Assembly: GCF_040436345.1 (NCBI RefSeq)
Contig: NC_133223.1
Location: 9,218,847-9,282,846 of the forward strand
Direction: 5' to 3'
DNA length: 64,000 bases
DNA from: Pagrus major
Lineage: Eukaryota > Chordata > Actinopteri > Spariformes > Sparidae
Below the pieces are notes generated by a model. It ran no database searches. It was not told the origin of the DNA and saw nothing but the letters and a program-made list of their open reading frames with translations. The translations under genes were made by a program, and so were the position numbers. Every line of letters begins with the position of its first letter. Within the stretch, counting starts at the first letter, position 1. Below are positions 26,901-39,200 of this stretch, piece by piece.

Positions 26901-29900
26901 TATTTCAGTACCATGACAACCCTAATTGGTAGTATGAAGCTGGAAACAGATAAAAAAAGGTATCCGCATGCTGTTTAAACGTCACACTAAAGCGCAGAAT
27001 GAACGACAGCCCAAGGGAAATACGAGGGAGCGCTGCGACAGCTTGAGTGGCACTACCTGCTGCTGTTTGCTCATCAGCTGATAAATGTCATACCTGCTGC
27101 CTCATGTGCAGCCTGCTCTCCATTAAAACTGGTTCCCCGGACCGTCCCATAACGTGACACACAGCACACCGACACAGCCAGGGGCAACAAAGTGAGGAGG
27201 AGACGGAAAATTAAATCCCAGAGATTTTAAGATCATTTCTACAACACACGCACAACTGTGTTTGTTAATCCATGGTCTGCGTATAGGGATAAAACTGATC
27301 AGTTGTACAGTGTGACGTACATTTATCTTTTACACTGTTGAGGATATTCATTAACCGATGTTTATTAAGGAGTCTGCAGTGCTGTTGAAAGGGAGGTGTT
27401 ATATGGTGATTTTATGGCCAAGCTGTTACGTTGAATTACATGATCTATACAGGATTTGACCAGTGTTGTCTTGATATACCGATCTATGGCTGTACTTAAA
27501 GGGTAACTTCACAAATTTTACACATTAGAGTTTGTTTACAGGTCTTGAGGAGTACTACTACTACTACGTTTGTGGCTCCAGAGGAAGATGCATGTAATCT
27601 GATGATTTGCCTCCAATGATGTCACTCAGTGGTAAAGTTGCATTGTGGGTAATGTAGGGGTCAGGTTTTGAAAAGCTGTCCACTGGTCTAACATTACACT
27701 CCCATAACATTGTTGGACTATTATTGATAGTTATGGACAGTACAGCAGAACCAGAGAGATCTCCCTTTTTATTCCACCGCTTTTCCCTTTCTTTTTCAAA
27801 ACCTGGCACCTACATTACCCACAATGTAATTTAGCCAGTGAGTGCCATCCCTGGATGAAATGTATCAGATTACATGCAGCTTCATCTGGAGCCACAAAAA
27901 GCTTTGCACTACATTTTTCACATATGCTGCAGTACTCCCTAAGACCTGTGAACACACTTTAATGTGTAAAATTGGTGGAGTTACCCTTTGAGATTATGAC
28001 CACGAACACAAGATAAACACAGGAATTTGCTTATTGGCCTTGTAAGAGGTACTCAGAACTTCAGCATACTACAGACAAATTCACAAAGCACTTATAGTGC
28101 ATAAAATATATCATGAATCTCAGTAGACACCATGTGTGGTAGAGTTTGAATTACTCATTAATTCCTCTTTTCTCCCTTGAAATACACTTCTGAATGTAGA
28201 GTGACAAACTCAGAGTATACATCATCTACAGAAGCGAAGCTCTTAACAAACAGTGCCAGCCACAGAGGGACAATGACCACACATGATACAACTGTAGGTC
28301 AGCTGCTTTATGACATCCTGTGAGCAAAGTCCACTTCAACCCTCAACACATATAAGGCTGTTAGATAACAAATGAGACAAACATCATACAAAGAACGGAA
28401 AAGAAAACAGAGGGCCGCTTCGTCCCTACTCATCAGAAAGATGGTCCTGATCCTGGGACTTGCACACAAATATCCACAGAACGATGTCAAATATGTGAAG
28501 AGGAAATTCCACTGTAAGCACTCGCCATACAAACGCAGAGAGACGAGCTCCACCCAACCTGAACCGTCACAGTGGCAACACATTGGTCAGCAGGGAAACC
28601 ACAGCTGTAACAACAGCATCAGGCTAGACAGAAATTATCCACACCAGTTATTTTGTTATTGTCAATAGGGGAAGAAAACCAGCAAAACAGAGCAGTGTGA
28701 AAGAGAACTGCTAACACATGACTTCAGTTGCATGATACTCAGCTCAAACCGTTTCCCATCATGAGACAAAGTGTTAAGATGCAAGTGGATACAACAAAAT
28801 GCTGCTAAATCTGGAAACCAAAGTGTCGTTTCTTTTTGTAAAATAAAAGCTGGCTGGTGTCGTGGTGAAAGTGGCAGACCGATTTAGATTTTAGATTCCT
28901 TCTGAGGGGAACTGAATAATGAAGGCTTACAGTAAATTAGAACTGCAACAATTAGTCAATTAATCGATCAAAGGAAAATTCATCGCCAACTGTTTTGATA
29001 ATTGATTAATTGTTTTAATCTTAAAATCTTAAATGTGAGGATTTGATGCTTTTCTTTGTCATTTCTGACAGTAAATAAAGAGTCTTTGGGTTTGGGACTG
29101 TTTGGAAAAAATGAAGCAATCTCAAGATGTCTTTGGGCTGTGGGAAACTGTGATGAGCATTTTTCATAATTTGTTGACATAAATACACTAAATTATAATT
29201 GACTCATTGATGATGAAAATAATCTGTAGTTGCAGCCCTGCAGTGAATACTAATTTACTGCACTGAGTTGGTATTCACCGGACACATGTTATGTTATGTT
29301 GGCTGTGTTAGACAGGGTTAGAGACATTAACTTTGAAAGAATGGGGAATATACAGCTTTGTTGTTGCTGAAGAACTAAGTTTCAACCTTTTTGCTCATTG
29401 ATGGTTAAAAATGATCTTTTGAAACAACTACTTTAATGTTGCCTTGTCAGCTTTGTATTTGGAGTCGTGTATGTTTATCTGCCAGAGCTATGTGACTAAA
29501 TGAAAATAAATAAAGGAACATAAATAGCACAAATGAAGGCGAGATAGCACCTTGCTTCGTGTGTTCTCATGATCAGACTCTATGACGTCAACAGACCTGT
29601 GAAGATGCAGAGGGGAAGCTGATGCCGTCCTCTTTCAGAGACTTGATGGTGGCGCTGATCAGGCTGAGTTGTGGATCCTTCTGGAATTCTTCTGCCCACT
29701 CCACCATCAGAGCCTTTAGCTTCTCACACACCTTAGGGTGGGCCTACACATGACAGGCAAACAAACAGCTATGATAACTGCTCTCCTGTGTTTTTATGAT
29801 AGAAGACTGGCTGCCCAATAACAGGGCTCTAACCAATGTGAGGACTAGACGGATGGAAAAGCATAGTTATGATTCTATCTGCAATCTTTCAGTCAACTTT

Positions 29901-32788
29901 CTCCAGAGTTTGATGGTGCACGTGTGTGAGAATGACACCGGTCAAGAGTGAACAAAGAGATGACAGACTGATATAGTGACAAGCAGGAATAGTGAAAGAA
30001 ATAAAACCCAGTTTACATACCCTGCTCAGCACACTCCGTACTTCACTGGCAAACTCCCTTGAACAGATTTCCAAGTGGAATATTTTGCCACAGTTTGACA
30101 CACATGCACCCAACAACTGCAAAAGCAAAAAATCAGATTAAAATATTGTATTATCGCAAAACAAGAAGGCTCCTTTTTTTCCCCAATGTATTTCAACCTC
30201 TGAACATTTTTTCCTAACACTGACATGACTGAATTATTTAGAATGCATATTAATAGCAGAGAAATCTTTTGTAATTGTAAATGGTTTGGATGACAAAAGG
30301 GCTTTAAATATCTGAATGAGTGAACACAGAGATCTAAAAATAGAGCAGGCCATGCGACAGTATTTGCTCAGGATGACTCAGGCAGAGAAACAGCTCTCAT
30401 ATTGCATCTCGTCTGAGTTAAATCCTCCCAGTATGAAATCTTCCACTTTCCCGAACGGCTTTAACAGTGGGAATGTTAACTATAAATTACAGCTCAACTG
30501 GAGCCAGACTGCACTGGTAATTACTTAATTGTCATGCCTAAATGGGACATAAGTAGAGTTTCAGCCAGTAGTCAATGAAAGATTAGATTGGATGGTTGGT
30601 TGTTGAAAAAATTAAGCTATCTGATGACGTCATTTTAGGCTCTGGGAAATGAAGTGAATGTGATGTGATGTGCAGTAGCTATCTCGATGGTGTGTCCATC
30701 CAATGTGTGCATACATTTGGTAGCATGAGAACCCAGCGATTAACTCACATTGAGGGCCTGCATGGCAACATGAGGCACTTTGTGGTTGATTCTCTTCATA
30801 ATGGATCTCAAGCTGTCCTTTGGTCTGAAACAGAAGAGAACAGAATTCATTCATTCATACTGAACAACCAACTCAGCGTCCTTACACTAGAGATGCTTCT
30901 GTGCAGGTCCTGATCATATCCAGCGTAGACTATTTCCAAAATGTACTCTTCTTAAACAAGGAAATATTTGAACCACAGTGCTGCTTAAATGCTAAGGCAC
31001 TTTCATTATTCAAAGGCTGCTTTCCAGCTTACCCATTGGGTGTCGTTCCAACCTTATCACAGATGTCCATAATGAGGCCCCAGTCATCTGTTGTGTTGGT
31101 TTCATTGGTTGCCTTCTCTGGAAATATATCAAACAGAGATACAGTGCATATGGTTGAGTGAGAAAATATCTTCACTGGCATCACTGCTGCTCATCTTCAG
31201 ACATAATGTATTTGTGGGCAGACATGCCAGTCGCAGTGGGCAAGTGTGTGAATAGCACATAGCAAGTGTTGAGCTGCCACATTTAGAACTGGTTAATGTT
31301 GTACTGAAATCTGTCAGCCTGACATTGAAAAAAACAAAAACTCAGAAGCCTCAATATGCCAAATAATTTCACATCTTTATGCCATGTTATTATGTGAAAT
31401 TGCAGGGTTTCTCGTTGATATGGTTAGCCTTGTGATCAGTTCAGCCACACTCATTAAATGAGATTTGCAGTGTTAAAAATCATATCTGCTCTTTTCCCAA
31501 CAACAGTTAATGTTTAGTAATGTAACATTTCATAGAGATATGTTATTTTTTATATGATAGTAGTGAATGCTGTAATGTGTGTCAGGTGAGGTGACCCACA
31601 GCGGCTTTGTTATATGTTAGCAGGAAACAAACGTCAAGTAAACTATGTCATGACAGCCAGAAAACATCCAGAGAGCCAGTTAAGTGTAACAGCGTACTAT
31701 TGTCTGGTCATACAAGAACTATGGTGTTGCAGAGACAGATAAGGATGGTGACCTGTGAAGTTTGCATCCAAATTTACATAACACAAATAAGAGAAAATAC
31801 ATAACTGCAATGATGATCAAGCTAACATATTAAAATCAGACTGACTCAAAGTAGAGCTGAAGTGATTAGCTGATCAATATATCTGTTAATAGACTAAACA
31901 AATTACTGACGGTTAGGGAAGTGAACTTACAACCATATTCATATACATGTACAACTGTTCTCTCAATTCATTGTTTCATCACTGAAATTTCGGGAAATAT
32001 TGACAAATACCCATCACAAGCACTGAATCACTTCAACATTTAATGGATAATCAAAGTAGATGCGGGTTTATTTTCCATCAAATGAGTAATCCATTAATCG
32101 AGCAATAATTTCATCTTTCATTTGGTATGACATTTATAATTTCAATGAAAAGTACAAACGATTTTTGTTTCACCTTCTCACATGCGTCATTGTAAAGTAA
32201 AAATCCAGGGGGTTTTGTGACTGTTCACAGAAACTGAGATCGTCATTTTTACTATTGACGAGCATTTTATAGTCTACAAGAAATCATATCAGGTAGAGAT
32301 TCAACATGACAGTTATTTTTTGGCCTAGTACTTCTGAAACATGTCATATATAGCAATAATCGACCTAAATAAGAGATATGACCGGATTTGGGATCAGGTG
32401 ATCTTGTAACTGACGTTAGCCAGTCACGGTTTAGCTAACGCACATCGTTATGAATCAGACTCAAAGTTAGTCACTAAGCTGTCGCTTATCCTCGCAAATT
32501 AACTGATCGATAAACCTAACGGAAGTTGTTGACAACCAGTCAGCTCGTTAGCTACACACTAAGGGGTGACTGAGACGTGTGGGTGTTGTTGTTGCCAGAA
32601 ACTGACTGTCATGACTGAACTTAAAACGCTACATCGAACTAGCGTTAAAGAACTCAAGCTAAGCTAACGTTAGCTTCAGATGTTGTTGGCCCTATCGGCA
32701 GCTAGCTCTGACACACTGAAAACACAAAATAAACAGCATTTCGCTTACCAACATCTTGGTCAAATGGGTTTTGGGCGAACAAAGGCAT
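17918..32788 (-). CDS. stam2: stam2: signal transducing adaptor molecule 2 (ESCRT-0 subunit), complete, 14 exons
   Basis: Coding exons, 5' to 3' on the minus strand: 32788-32749, 31117-31033, 30824-30749, 30116-30021, 29743-29597, 25211-25145, 24760-24562, 23224-23130, 22956-22874, 22784-22697, 22571-22517, 22272-22125, 19793-19627, 18107-17918. All have GT-AG borders and matching phases, totalling 1536 bases and 511 residues (recalled human STAM2 about 525). The start [13 protein letters not shown] is family-typical. A VHS domain (about 1-145) contains [20 protein letters not shown] (about 164-183, AIELSLQEQ), an SH3 domain (about 207-264, ALYDF, NWWKGE, FPSNFV) and a GAT/coiled-coil region (about 300-375) follow. 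A tyrosine cluster spans 363-376, and the Pro/Gln-rich tail ends YYQQPLL, which points to STAM2 rather than STAM1. With HRS it sorts ubiquitinated cargo on early endosomes. Confidence 0.96.
18213..18345. mobile_element. 133-bp hAT-like MITE in stam2 intron 13
   Basis: The ends TTAAAAGGTGCAATACGTAGG and ACATATCGCACCTTT are imperfect inverted repeats. Identical octamers AAATACAT flank it at 18205-18212 and 18346-18353, as expected for hAT-type insertion. It lies about 100 bases from the last stam2 exon. Confidence 0.75.
18471..18799. mobile_element. hAT-like MITE with AGGGCTGG ends
   Basis: The left end CCAGGGCTGGTCGATGGCT and right end AGCCAAATCACCCAGCTCTAA are imperfect inverted repeats (compare GGGCTGGTCGAT with GAGCTGGGTGAT). 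Subterminal alternating AT/GATATC sequence is typical of this teleost family. It lies in stam2 intron 13. Confidence 0.55.
23739..23807. repeat. (GA)n-rich purine tract
   Basis: An imperfect GAGAGA run with CGA, CAA and TGA interruptions, about 70 bp, in stam2 intron 7. Confidence 0.9.
23868..24100 (+). repeat. Truncated copy of the 10835-11244 repeat family
   Basis: The phrases 'caggattacacaaaaactac', 'ggaggatgggtctc' and 'agaatagaccccattaact' match the reverse strand of the element at 10835-11244. The terminal CCTCCGCCAAGG block is missing, so this copy is truncated. It lies in stam2 intron 7. Confidence 0.55.
27498..27989. mobile_element. Foldback MITE with inverted-repeat arms of about 180-200 bp
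   Basis: The left arm (about 27498-27675) and the right arm (about 27791-27989) are inverted copies. Matching segments include AAAGGGTAACTTCAC with GTTACCCTTT, TTTTACACATTA with TAATGTGTAAAA, GTGGCTCCAG with CTGGAGCCAC, GCATGTAATCTGAT with ATCAGATTACATGC, and CATTGTGGGTAATGTAG with CTACATTACCCACAATG. A spacer of about 115 bases lies between them. It sits in stam2 intron 5 and would fold into a long hairpin in the pre-mRNA. Confidence 0.8.
28934..29245 (-). mobile_element. hAT-like MITE of the 'GGGCTGCAACTA' teleost family
   Basis: The ends CTGCAACAATTAGTCAATTA and AATCTGTAGTTGCAGCCCTG are imperfect inverted repeats. The interior 'ttttgataattgattaatt' and 'gggtttgggactgtttgg' phrases are typical. 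Degraded relatives are recognisable near 3395-3445, 4325-4440, 10535-10700, 11960-12180, 31840-32110 and 35550-35925. Confidence 0.6.
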
Positions 32789-34916
32789 TCTAACGATTTA
32801 AAAGGAGCCAGACTACTTGACGAAAGAAACGTATGTGTGTTTTCCAGACGAAACCTAAACAAATATCTCTTCCTTGTCCATTAAACTCGCACCAGTTGCT
32901 CTTCCGGAAACTTGGCTGCCCTGAATAATGCCTGAACAATATTCTTAAACACCAGAGTATAGGTCCATGAGTACAGTGAGTAAATTATGTTTTTAGGACG
33001 TTCAGTGTGTATTTGTGAGTTGTTGTTGTTGTTTTTTTAAGTTGACATGAATTAAAAAAATGTTCCACACAATAATAATAATAGTTTATCATCTCTGTTC
33101 ACTCTCAGAGGAGACTAGTGAAATACTGACATCTAGTGGATAAAAGAGGGAAGTATGTGCACAAAGACAGCAGCACTTGTTACCAAGCATTGACTGATGG
33201 GCTGGCATCACATTAGACTTCACTATATGTTAGAAGGGCTGACTTTCAGCTCTAGATTGAGGAGGTTTACATCCATATTGGCTGAACAGGGTAGCACTTG
33301 TCCCCTTTGACATAGCCCTCCAATTTTATAATCCTAAACAGACCATCAGCGATATGTTCTTGACTGAGAGATTCACATTAACTCAATCTAAATGATTATG
33401 TTTCACTTGCTGACACGATAAGCTAGAGATACTGCTGGTCAAGCCTGTCAGAGCATTACCAGGGGAAAACCAAGTGCTGATGATGTTTGTGGGTCACAGT
33501 CACTCAATGCGAAAGATTTGACATTAAATGTTACATAAGATCACTTTAATCTAAAGTGGTACTCAAGCAATTTAAAGCTGCACTTTCATAGTTCAAGTTT
33601 TTAGAACTTAGGGGATTTCAGATTCAGATTCTCATCACAGATTTCAGAAGTTATCATTACATGCATATCTCAGTAACTATGATAACCAACAACAGATAAT
33701 TATTTCAATTCTATAATCATTTTGCAGTTTTGACAGCTTTACTCTCAACCCTCTTGGCTTGGGTTGTATGGAAACAAGTGGACACCCGTTGTTTATTGGC
33801 ATTGTTCTGAGATATATATTTATAATGTGATACCTGTAGAAATGTTTCCCCCCGATTATCTATGAAATGTACAGTAGCCTGCACACAACAGGCTACACAA
33901 GGTAGCTTCACAATATTTTTCCCAGAGCCCCAGAAACCAACCAGTATTTCTGCTATTCTGGAATACTGTGCTGCTCCAGGTTTACAGGGTGTCAGTTAGT
34001 TTGCAGTAATTTGACATTTATTTAAGAATGTGCACAATATAACTGAAATAATAAAGTAATAAAACTAAATTCTGACAATATCTGCAGAAGCCACCCTAAG
34101 ACCTTTTTCATTTAGGTTTACAGTATGGGGCTCCTGAGGGTCGGGCACCAGTAATCAATCAAATGAAATCATATCAAAGTTATTTATTTAGCCAAAAATC
34201 ACAATGTCATTGCTTCAGTATATCTGTACAGTGAACAAAATCCTCTGTCCTTAGACCCTAGATTGGAGTGAGGAAAAACTTCTCAAATAAAAAAACCTTT
34301 TAACAGGGGGGAAAAAAGATGGAAGAAACCTCAGGAAGAGCCACAGAGAAGGGACCCCTTTCCCAGGACAGAACATGTATGTACAGAACAGAACAACAAA
34401 ATCACAGAGTATACAGGCTTCATTGACAGAATATCTGATACAAGTAAATTATATAAAATATAGATGTAGTGTAACCAGTAGTAGATGCCTTTACCCTGTT
34501 GGGAAGCGCTTTATATCATATGTAATGTCTGAGACGTACAGCAGGGGGCGCGCCTTTCAAAGAGCGTCTCATACTGACAAAGATTCATACCTCAGTTCAA
34601 GATAGACCAGTTCTATTAGTACTACTCAAGCCTGCAGACACTGGTGGGGCAGACCAGCTAAACTAGACTCAAACAAAAACCACTAGTCTACATAAATACA
34701 TTAAACGAATAAATAAAGTCGTGCATCGAAAGAATGTCGCACCGATTGTAAGGTGATGTTTGAGCGAGATGTTCTCAAAGCGAAGGCGGAAGTGCGGTGG
34801 AGATAATGCTCTCGCTTCGGGACGACACTTCCGGGTCTGGCCCCTGATAGTTTCCTGACTCGGTGAACCTGACAGCCGCCGTCGTCCAGGACCAAAGACC
34901 GTTCAGGGTTGAAGTC
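32789..34916. promoter_or_regulatory. Divergent stam2/hacd2 intergenic region
   Basis: The start codons of stam2 (minus) and hacd2 (plus) face away from each other across 2128 bases. The stam2-proximal part (about 32400-32900) and the hacd2-proximal part (about 34700-34916) are richer in CpG than the AT-rich middle, so two separate promoters are likelier than one shared core. A perfect 16-bp palindrome, AAGCTAACGTTAGCTT, sits at 32661-32676 in stam2 intron 1 just inside this area. The middle holds no ORF of note. A dispersed repeat occupies about 34155-34400. Confidence 0.55.
34155..34400 (+). repeat. Dispersed teleost repeat upstream of hacd2
   Basis: The segment has the phrases 'cctctgtccttagaccct', 'ggagtgaggaaaaacttct' and 'gaaacctcaggaagagcc', a signature I recall from a very abundant teleost interspersed repeat. 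Boundaries and class (SINE or LINE 3' end) are uncertain. It ends about 500 bases before the hacd2 start codon. Confidence 0.45.
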
Positions 34917-35081
34917 ATGTCGGCAGCTGCTCCTGGGACCAGTAAGGCGGCCCACGGTGATGTGGCTGCGAAGAAAAAGAAGGGACCCGGGGCCCTGGCC
35001 ACGGCCTACCTGGTCATTTACAACGTTGTTATGACAGCAGGGTATGTAGCGTGTTTCCTCGTGCTAATGCTGGTGTGGTGG

Positions 35082-35124
<43 letters not shown>

Positions 35125-36237
35125 TGTTGAGCTGAGCAAAACATGACTGAATAGCAAGGGGCGACATGTAGCCGCTGTAGTGTTACAGCGTTATATTTGG
35201 TTTATTAGCTAACCTGCAAACTGCATGCAGTTCTTATGGGGATCAGTGATAGCATGCTGTGCAGTGGGATAACTTTGAGTTAGCTTCCTCCACGTTTAAC
35301 GCTCTATACAGATTAACGTCAGATGAGCAGCAGACAGCCACCTGGCGTGCGTGAACACTGACCGAGAGTCTCCGCCGCGCACAATACAACAACATTAGGA
35401 CAGATGGTTTATTGTCTGCACTGTGGCGTTACCATCTCGCATTGTCGTATTGTTTTTGCACGGCAACGATTGAATTTTGTTCATGTAACATGAAAAACAA
35501 ATTATTAAACAGAAGTTAATTAAACATGCTCCGTTACTTTAACCAAGTAATAAGTTAGTGAAAAGATTAGTCGTTGGACAAAAAATAATAATAATCTGCA
35601 ACATATAATAGATTAATCGAGCCAAGCAAAATTAAAATTCAAAGTCAAATGGGGATATGCTATGTTGCTGTTGTATTTAATTTCTAATTATTATATTATT
35701 TATCATATTATTCTGAATGGGAAATCTTTGAGTTTTGGACGCTGATATGACAGAACAACATATTTGAAGATGCCATGTTGGGCTTTCAGAACTTGTGATT
35801 GGCATTTTTAACTTTTTTTTGTTCATTTCATTGACTAAAGTTTAGTCAGTCTGAAAATTAATAAACAAACAAATATCAATAATGAAAAGAAATTATAGAC
35901 TAACTGCAGCCATAGCGGATTGGTTCAGACAATCTTATAATTCTAATTCAAAATCTAAGACGACGTGTAGTCTCATGTCACAATAACGACATAATACCAG
36001 TGCGTTGACCAGCAGTCAGCATGAGAGATTATTACAAGTAAACAGTGGTGTTTTTTAGACAGAACTTTATACAGAGATAATGGCATCAACAAAATACATC
36101 AAGAATGAATTTTTCTGATGGATTTTACTGTTCTGCATTTTCAATGCTTACTGTTGGATTTGCATTAAAGGAGGCTTGATATTAACTAGTAGACGCCCAT
36201 TTTATAACCTCTGCTGCCTGGCCCAGATACTGGGATA

Positions 36238-36271
<34 letters not shown>

Positions 36272-39200
36272 TGTGTGTCTTTTATTGCAGTGGTTTTTAG
36301 ACTGTTGCACAATTGAATGTTTGCTTGCTGTTCCAACCAGTTAGGTCACATTGTCTATGTCTCAGTGTCGATGGGCCGTACAGTGCTTGCTTTGTATTGA
36401 GCAAACGTTAGGCTGTTGTGCACCCACATCTTCGCTTTTCAAATGCAGCGTCTGCATTCAGATTCTGCCAGCTAAGCAGGCGTGCTCAGTTTCTGCCCAA
36501 CTGGCCCTGATATTGATATTCATCACCGCCTTATAGGCCTAATAGATACAAATCACATTCTTCACTCTGGGAACCAAAGTGTGAAGTGAAACCTCCGCCC
36601 TGCTCAGGTCTCCTGTAACACTCTCACAGCTATTACCTCCACAGCGTCTGCCCTGCAGCTGACCTCTGACCTGTGTTGAGGGTGACAAAGTAATTCTGTA
36701 TGGTATTGTGCATTATTGTAATGGCCTTTTGAATTAAGGTGCTGAAACACTTATCAGTAGGGAATGCACAATATGGATTTCTTCCTCAGCTGATACTGAT
36801 AACCAATAATTATGTACTGGCCAATACTGATACGATCACACACAGGAATAAAACTTCCAAATACGACTTCCAATCAGGTTAATAAATTAATGGCTCATCA
36901 GATTGTTTTTATCTTTACTTAAAGTGATTAAATTTAAAGTTTACTTGTATTCAGTATATTGTTGAATGTATTTGCTTTATCATATTGCACTTCCTTTCTA
37001 TCCAGAATCCTTAATTTAAAAAACAAAACACTAATGAGTCTAACAGATTTCTGTTTTCCTGATAAGATCGACTGGTAAATCTTGTTTGTTCACTTTTGCA
37101 GAGATAATACTGTGATTTCTTTTCTGTCCCCTCTGCTCTCCAGGTGGCTGGTGATAGCTGTGGGTCTGGTCAGAGCCTATCTGGCCAGAGGAAGCTACCA
37201 TGGGCTGTACTACTCCATAGAGAAGCCCCTGAAGTTCTTTCAGACAGGAGCTATTCTGGAGGTGAGATAAGCACCAAGGGCTGGGCAATACTGACATAAT
37301 CAAATACCACAATGTATCCAAAAATGCAGTGTAATACAGTATGCACTCTATAATGTGACAATATTTCAAAGATGACTATTATTGCTTTTAACAGTGCACA
37401 GCATCCATTTTATCAGTGGAGATCTTAGGGGTGTAACAATTATTTTAGTGTTCCATAAACCTGCTGATTTTATAGCACTGCTGATGATTAAGGCAACATC
37501 CATCAGTTGTCTCAGCAGTCCTTTCAGGTGTAGATGTTCACTGACACACACAGGCCTGTTATCTGTACAGTGTACAGTATGTCCTCTATAACATTTCAGC
37601 ATGCTAACGTAACATGTATGACTACACTGCGTTAAAGGCGTAGAACCACTGAAACACTTTTGTTTTTCTAATGACTTTTTATAGGATTTTTTAAGTACTA
37701 GAAATATAGTGGCTGATAATCAAAGAGACAAATGAGAGCCCATACAAATCAAGGTAAAAGAGAATTACCTAGTTCCCTCACATGTGTTCAAAGTGCTCAC
37801 ACTACACACACGTGTAAAGTGCAAAGGCTAAGCAGCATGAGGCGTTTCAGTGATCTTGTCCAGACACACTGTAGCTCAGTGATAGGAGACATGTATTTGT
37901 TTAACATCAGCATTTTCCATTCATGTCGTAATCTGTGCACACACTGAACACTACAGGCTCTATAATATCAAGTTGAACTTAATATTCTCAATGGGTTTTG
38001 AGAGAAACACATTTTGTATTATGGAGTTTCGAAATAACCGTTGTAGGTATGTAGAAAGGAGATTAAAAGACCATGAATCAATTTACTGCATCAGTTTTTA
38101 ACAAAAAACTGCCAGCAAGTATCACAAACAGGAAAGTATTCTGTGAGACTGTTGTACACATTAAAATAAGCTGAAGTCACGTGCTCCTCTTCTAGAAGCA
38201 TATTGAATAACTCTGTTATCTTCTCCTTTCACAGATACTGCACTGTGCTGTAGGTGAGTGTCTCTTCAGCCTCCATCCTTACCTTCACTACTCTGTTACC
38301 AGTAAAACTCTTGCACAGGTCACTTCAGAGAGAGTATCACAAACTATTTAACCATGTATTGGTGTGGTAATGTATGTATTATACAATTTGACTTGTCAAA
38401 ATGCTCATTTATGATATCTGTAATCACATTTTGGTTATTATGATTTAAGTAATTGGACAAGACAGACATTAGATTATATGAAACCACTTATCGAAAAATA
38501 TCTACCCTAAAGTTTTGATGATGTGACACATATTTCCTGTATGTGATAACTATTCACAACTCAACTCAAATTCAGTATACCTCAACTAGTGACAATTTTA
38601 GGTGAAGATATGTGAGCTGGAGTCACAACTAAATCAAATTAAAGGACACATACAGTATGTACAGGTCACCATGTAAAGACAAAAGCCTGGAGCTGATGCT
38701 TTCGTACAGAGCAGGAGGGCTCGCTGCAAATGATGTGAATCATCTGCTGTCACCTGTACAGTCAGCAGACCATAACCAAACACCCATGGGACATTTTTAT
38801 GAGTTATGGTCAAGTTATTGTCATCTGCTCATGTCTGTGAGGGTTCACACGCAGCCCAGAAGGTATCACTGTTTGGACTCCACATGTGTGTATACCTAAT
38901 GGTATAAACAGAATATTATATACTGCTTCTGACCACCATCATCAAATCATTACAGGAGGCAATATGGTGTTCACCTCTTCAGTCAACTCTGACAGACTGA
39001 AACTGTTCTCAAAGCTTGAGGTGACACGACACCTTACAGAGACACTTGAACTTTAGTTCCTTTGATTTGTCATCCAGCTGTGACATTAAATTATTAATGG
39101 TCAGAAGGTATTTGAAAAGCTGTGAAAAGAGTTTGTACTTTACTTTCACTTATTATAGCGACAGGCTGATGTGTGTATGTAGATGTATCAGTCTATTTGA

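Noticed and set aside
34863..34916. In-frame upstream extension of hacd2 from a GTG codon
   Set aside because: There is no ATG upstream in frame, while the ATG at 34917 gives a normal family N-terminus. Initiation at GTG is improbable in this setting.
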